A DNA stretch of 64,000 nucleotides from Stichopus chloronotus (taxonomy: Eukaryota > Echinodermata > Holothuroidea > Aspidochirotida > Stichopodidae): the NCBI GenBank assembly GCA_021234535.1, contig CM037848.1:12691944-12755943 (forward strand), read 5' to 3'. This document shows, one piece after another, positions 59,960 to 64,000 of the stretch; the stretch's first letter is position 1, and each line of letters begins with the position of its first letter. Position numbers and translations under genes: made by a program. A model generated the notes under the pieces. The model was not told where the DNA came from. It saw only the letters and a program-made list of their open reading frames with translations, and ran no database searches.

Positions 59960-60173
59960 GTAGGTGTCATTTCAGTAAATTCTTATCATATAAAAAAGGA
60001 ATCTCTGAAGAGGCAATTGCACTTAAGTGTTGTGACGTCTCATTGTTTCAACATGAATGTTATATGTGTTGATCTACCATCATTCGTCAAATGGTATTCT
60101 GTTCTGCAATTTTTCTCTGGAAATTGGCTGACCATGTTTCACTTGTAAGAAAATGAAACTCTGAACCTTACAG

Positions 60174-60455
60174 AAACACCACTTGAGTTTACAACACCTC
60201 TTGAAGACAAAGAGGTTCCAGAAGACACCGAAGAGGTTACCTTAGAATGTGAAGTCAGCAAAGACAAACCAGATGACACAGAGGTTGTCTGGAAGAAAGG
60301 TAAAGATACTTTGTCTCCTGAGGATGAGAAATATGTGATCAAGAAAGATGGGAGAAGACACTCACTGACCATCAAAGACATCAAACCAGAAGATGCAGAT
60401 GAATACACTTGTGCTGTCGGAGACAAAGAAACAGCTGCAAAGGTCAAGGTGGAAG
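60174..60455 (+). CDS. Exon 34: Ig domain 21 (tandem series, copy 2)
   Basis: Phase 1 to phase 1, 94 codons, CCTTACAG to GTGGAAG|GTAGGT. Signatures: TPLEFTTPLEDKEVPEDTEE, VVWKKGKDTLSPEDEKYVIK, KPEDADEYTCAVGDKETAAK. Almost identical to the next copy, including its downstream intron. DADEY replaces the DAGEY of copy 1. Confidence 0.94.
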
Positions 60456-60668
60456 GTAGGTTTCATTTCAATCAATTTTTATCATTTAAAAAAAATCTCT
60501 GAAGAAGCTATAGCACTTTAGTGTTGTGACCTCTTATTGCTTACTACATGAATATTATATGTAGTGATCTTACGTCGTTTGTCAAATGGTAGCCTGTTCT
60601 GCACTTTTTCTCTGGAAATTGGCTGACCATGTTTCACTTGTAAACCAGTTACACTTTGAAACTTACAG

Positions 60669-60950
60669 AAACACCACTTGAGTTTACAACACCTCTTGAA
60701 GACAAAGAGGTTCCAGAAGACACTGAAGAGGTTACTTTAGAATGTGAGGTCAGCAAAGATAAACCAGATGACACAGAGATTGTCTGGAAGAAAGGTAAAG
60801 ATACTTTGTCTCCTGAGGATGAGAAATATGTGATCAAGAAAGATGGGAGAAGACACTCACTGACCATCAAAGACATCAAACCAGAAGATGCAGATGAGTA
60901 CACTTGTGCTGTCGGAGACAAAGAAACAGCTGCAAAGGTCAAGGTGGAAG
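60669..60950 (+). CDS. Exon 35: Ig domain 22 (tandem series, copy 3)
   Basis: Phase 1 to phase 1, 94 codons, ACTTACAG to GTGGAAG|GTAGGT. Differs from copy 2 by single changes such as TEIVWKK for TEVVWKK. Its donor region and first intron bases match copy 2 almost letter for letter, which marks the pair as a very recent duplication. Confidence 0.94.
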
Positions 60951-61163
60951 GTAGGTTTCATTTCAATCAATTTTTATCCTTTAAAAAAAATCTCTGAAGA
61001 AGCTATTGCACTTTAGTGTTGTGACCTCTCATTGCTTACTACATGAATATTATATGTAGTGATCTTACATCATTTGTCAAATGGTAGCCTGTTCTGCACT
61101 TTTCCTCTGGAAATTGGCTGACCATGTTTCACTTGTAAACCAGTTACACTTTGAAACTTACAG

Positions 61164-61445
61164 AAACACCACTTGAGTTTACAACACCTCTTGAAGACAA
61201 AGAGGTTCCAGAAGACACCAAAGAGGTTACCTTAGAATGTGAGGTCAGCAAAGACAAACCAGATGACACAGAGGTTGTCTGGAAGAAAGGTAAAGATACC
61301 CTTTCCCCTGATGATGAGAAATATGTGATCAAGAAAGATGGGAGAAGACATTCACTGACCATCAAAGACATCAAACCAGAAGATGCAGATGAATACACCT
61401 GTGCTGTTGGAGACAAAGAAACAGCTGCAAAGGTTACAGTGGAAG
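61164..61445 (+). CDS. Exon 36: Ig domain 23 (tandem series, copy 4)
   Basis: Phase 1 to phase 1, 94 codons, ACTTACAG to GTGGAAG|GTAGGT. Distinguished by EDTKEVTLEC, LSPDDEKYV (as in copy 1) and a KVTVE last strand in place of KVKVE. The downstream intron (61446-61660) is less like the other introns of the series. Confidence 0.94.
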
Positions 61446-61660
61446 GTAGGTGTCACATCAATAAATCCTCATCGTATTCGAAACATCTCTTTGAAAAAAA
61501 ATGCACTTGAATTTAGTGACTTCCCATTTGCTTTAAAACATAAGCATACATTGTGATATTCTTGTCACTTTCATAATACAGTATGCTGGCTCATTCTTAT
61601 TTCTACAAATTTTCCCACAATTATTCACTGGCTAACAAAATCAATCTTTGAAACTTACAG

Positions 61661-61942
61661 AAACACCACTTGACTTTACAACACCTCTTGAAGACAAAGA
61701 GGTTCCAGAGGATACAGAAGAGGTCACCTTGGAATGTGTGGTCAGCAAAGACAAACCAGATGACACAGAGGTTGTCTGGAAGAAAGGTAAAGATACTTTG
61801 TCTCCTGAGGATGAGAAATATGTGATCAAGAAAGATGGGAGAAGACACTCACTGACCATCAAAGACGTCAAACCAGAAGATGCAGATGAATACACCTGTG
61901 CTGTCGGAGACAAAGAAACAGCTGCCAAGGTTACAGTGGAAG
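61661..61942 (+). CDS. Exon 37: Ig domain 24 (tandem series, copy 5)
   Basis: Phase 1 to phase 1, 94 codons, ACTTACAG to GTGGAAG|GTATGC. Distinguished by LDFTTPLED, ECVVSKDKP and IKDVKPEDADEY. Last member; the following 900-bp intron shows no sign of the repeated unit. Confidence 0.94.
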
Positions 61943-62842
61943 GTATGCAATAATTATCTCCCTTATCTTTTGTTAGATATATCAGAGACCAGTTTTTGTA
62001 GCTCTGTAATACATGAGTCACATTTTAAATATTGTGTGATTTTGAAAGTGCATTTTGTTCATTTCCTTTCTACTACATTTTCCAACATGGTACCGTCTCA
62101 TCTAATAAATCATCCGTCTTCAGATACTGCTTCAGTGTCGTAGTGCTTGTTAAATTTCCCTCAACGTAAAGGGTCATCCAGTCGGTAATGAAGTTGTTAT
62201 TATTTTAATTGCCTCAAATTTGGGTTCTGGACAGAGAGTCTCTGTGCACATGCTCAATTAGACTCAAATCTCGGTGGAGACATACCACAGAATTAAAAGA
62301 CAGGACCTGTTGATGTCTTCCTTGGTGCTCAGCATCTGAAATTGGAGCATGGTAATAATACATAGTGAGTTTAACAATGAGTGCATTGGTATCACTGGTT
62401 GTATGACCCCCAGGCACCTGAGATGGATCTTTGTAATGAACAGATTGTGAATAATGTGTTTGTAGCGCTTTGAGGAAACATGCATGGCATTCCAGCAGCT
62501 GGGGAAGTGCTCTATAAATCTAATTGTTAATTATAAAACTTTGTGCCATGTGACCCCTGTGTGTTGTAAACTTTCTTAGAATCACCGTATGGATAAAGAT
62601 GTAAATTTCTTAAAATAAAAGATTCTTTGTTTGTGAAACTCCCATAGCGCTACATTTTTGTCGATTTAGTAAAGGTTTTAATACTCTTGTGAAGTACAAA
62701 TAGCCACAAAAGTCGTAATAAACTTCAAGTGTAATGGAGAACTACAAGTTAAGTGTCTCAGATTGGGTAGCTAATTGTAAGAAGTAAGGTAACTGAATTA
62801 AAAATTAAATTACCCATGTAGAACTTCCTATTTGTGTCACAG
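61943..62842. other. Intron, nothing recognised
   Basis: 900 bp, with no coding signal and no copy of the 495-bp unit. Confidence 0.7.
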
Positions 62843-63112
62843 AACATGTTCCAGAGATCACTAAGCCTCTGGAAGAGACAGTAGCCGTTCCAGAGGGCAA
62901 TGAGGTAACTTTAGAGGCACAGATCAGCAAAGAAGATGCTCCCGTTACATGGATGAAAGATGGCAAAGAGTTGAAACCCAGTGAGAAAGTCAAAATAGAA
63001 GAGGACGGCAAAACTCGCCGTTTGATCCTTAAAGATGTCACCAAGGACGACACAGCGCACTATACTCTGAAGTTAGGAGACAAGGAAACATCCAGTGATG
63101 TTGTCGTTAAAA
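62843..63112 (+). CDS. Exon 38: Ig domain 25
   Basis: Phase 1 to phase 1, TGTCACAG to GTTAAAA|GTAAGA, 90 codons. Signatures: PEITKPLEETVAVPEGNEV, TLEAQISKEDAPVTWMKDGK, TRRLILKDVTKDDTAHYTLK. The Trp is present, both core Cys are replaced (Ala and Leu). Related to the tandem series (LEETVAVPEGNEVTLE; LGDKETSSD) but clearly older. Confidence 0.92.
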
Positions 63113-63612
63113 GTAAGATATTTCTACATTGTTTGACAGTAATGCAAAGTTTGGACTTTTTAATTTGGGGTATGACTACAATGAAGGCGGCGCAAATTTA
63201 GCCATCTCACATGGTAATTGTGCAATGAGTTGAATTTTAAGGGGCTGGATAGAATGAGAAGGGATTCAAAATGAAATTCTTGGGAGTGACGAGCAACCAT
63301 CGTAACTTGCAACGAGACACATATTTTCAAACTTCTTATCACTTTATAAATGCCAAATGTATAAAAATCAGAGTGATCTTTTCAGGATCTTCAGTAGAGG
63401 CAAAATGTTCGCATTTGAACTATTTGGCTCTAAAATAGATTTATTTGATTGGATTGAAGCATTATGCAACTCACTTTGGAGGATGCAAATGTTTTCCAAA
63501 TACAGTCCATATTTGTGAGTAGCCCATTAGTACATTCATCCATGAATTTTATGTATTTGTTCGCATTCTCATCTCTCCTTCTTCCTGTTACAATATTCCT
63601 CCCTCTATACAG
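63113..63612. other. Intron, nothing recognised
   Basis: 500 bp between the last two Ig exons. No coding or repeat signal. Confidence 0.7.
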
Positions 63613-63906
63613 CACCGCCTAAGATTGAAATAGATGAGAAGTTCTTGAACGTCACGATCCGAGCCGGCGGCAAGGCCACCATTTCAGCAATAATCACTGG
63701 ACTCCCTGTCCCTGATGTCACCTGGTTGAAGGATGATGTCCCTCTCAAGACAACAAAGAGGGTCTCCATCAGTGAAGACAAACAGGAGAAACTCATCGTC
63801 AAGATGATCTTGGACAAGGCTGAGAGATCGGACCTTGGAACCTACACCCTCACGGCAGCTAACGATGTCGGAAAGGACTTGGTCAAAATGACAATCACAG
63901 TCATTG
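63613..63906 (+). CDS. Exon 39: Ig domain 26
   Basis: Phase 1 to phase 1, CTATACAG to GTCATTG|GTAAAA, 98 codons. Signatures: PPKIEIDEKFLNVTIRAGGK, ATISAIITGLPVPDVTWLKD, AERSDLGTYTLTAANDVGKD, closing MTITVI. RAG-G-(x)n and the R-SDLGTYTLTA-N-x-x-G pattern are the form of Ig found just before FN3 domains in titin/twitchin proteins, so an FN3 exon probably follows beyond the window. No core Cys. Confidence 0.92.
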
Positions 63907-64000
63907 GTAAAAATACTTAAATATTTTGTTACTTCTAGCAGGTCGTTATCTGTCATCCACACCGTGTTTGAAATTATATGTCAATGAATCAGGGTTATAC

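Larger units (their letters stand above)
59678..61942 (+). repeat. Five tandem Ig exon-plus-intron units of about 495 bp
   Basis: Exon starts at 59678, 60174, 60669, 61164 and 61661 (offsets 496, 495, 495, 497). Each exon is exactly 282 bp. Intervening introns are 214, 213, 213 and 215 bp, and the first three share sequence, for example GGAAATTGGCTGACCATGTT and CTCTGAAGA. The duplication unit therefore is genomic (exon plus intron), not retro-derived. Confidence 0.95.
1008..63906 (+). other. Gene-level: giant titin/sallimus-like muscle protein, internal portion (39 exons)
   Basis: Thirty-nine exons on one strand join without a frame break into about 7,448 codons. The order is Ig, giant acidic exon with Ig, two Ig, PEVK spacer, SH3, six Ig, Ig, FN3, PEVK exon with seven 201-residue repeats, Ig, two Ig/helical-module units separated by three Ig, then nine Ig. 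Seen directly: I-set Ig signatures (C-strand Trp, F-strand D-x-G/A-x-Y), one FN3, one SH3, Pro/Glu/Val/Lys-rich linkers, and almost universal phase-1 borders. Known: this combination occurs in titin, sallimus and related sarcomeric giants. Inferred: an elastic or scaffolding protein of muscle. No kinase, DH or PH domain lies in the window, so titin versus an obscurin-class paralogue cannot be settled here. Start and stop codons of the full gene lie outside. Confidence 0.85.

Noticed and set aside
1..64000. tRNA, rRNA, CRISPR, bacterial operon or viral features
   Set aside because: No cloverleaf, rRNA motif, spaced short repeats with unique spacers, or reverse transcriptase/transposase signature noticed. 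The window is a single spliced animal gene.

Overview
The window is an internal piece of one very large, intron-rich animal gene, read entirely on the + strand. It encodes a giant muscle protein of the titin / sallimus / obscurin superfamily. I assemble 39 coding exons (about 1008-63906), each with AG/GT borders and matching phases. They join into one open frame of about 7,448 codons with no internal stop. Neither end of the gene is in the window: the first exon begins mid-protein and the last ends on a spliced phase-1 border. The organism is a metazoan, with AT-rich introns of 0.2-5 kb full of minisatellites and short non-autonomous repeats. The combination of an SH3 domain (known in insect sallimus) with a helical linker resembling one in the vertebrate titin I-band suggests an invertebrate, possibly a deuterostome. 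That placement is inference. I see no bacterial, viral or RNA-gene features.

Layout. (1) 1008-1897: one Ig domain split over two exons. (2) 2504-9214: a 6.7-kb acidic, Ser-rich exon with an internal array of about 130-residue repeats and one Ig near its end. A stop codon lies 24 bases past its weak donor, so it may also serve as an alternative 3' terminal exon. (3) 12131-14915: two Ig domains. (4) 16275-17039: a PEVK-like spacer and an SH3 domain. (5) 18624-27703: six Ig domains with Pro/Glu-rich spacers. (6) 31186-33407: an Ig, the only FN3 domain, and a 20-residue spacer exon. (7) 38679-45214: a 5.6-kb PEVK-type exon with seven nearly identical 201-residue repeats, running into an Ig split over three exons. 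(8) 47400-55722: two copies of a unit made of an Ig, a short helical 'DYEKVL' module and a PEVK spacer, separated by three Ig domains. (9) 57454-63906: nine Ig domains, of which five (59678-61942) are a tandem series of 282-bp exons with about 213-bp introns, duplicated as whole exon-plus-intron units.

In total there are 26 Ig domains, one FN3 and one SH3, joined by disordered acidic and PEVK segments. By family analogy this is a sarcomeric elastic scaffold: Ig chains and PEVK segments provide extensibility, while SH3, FN3 and the helical modules are likely docking sites. Almost all borders are phase 1, so most domains are cassettes that can be skipped without breaking the frame, which is typical of titin-class genes with extensive alternative splicing.

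The most unusual points are the almost perfectly homogenised 603-bp PEVK array, the fresh tandem duplication of Ig exon-intron units, the giant acidic exon that could end a short isoform, and the SH3 plus titin-like linker combination. Exon borders were inferred by eye from splice consensus, phase and domain continuity. No transcript data were available.
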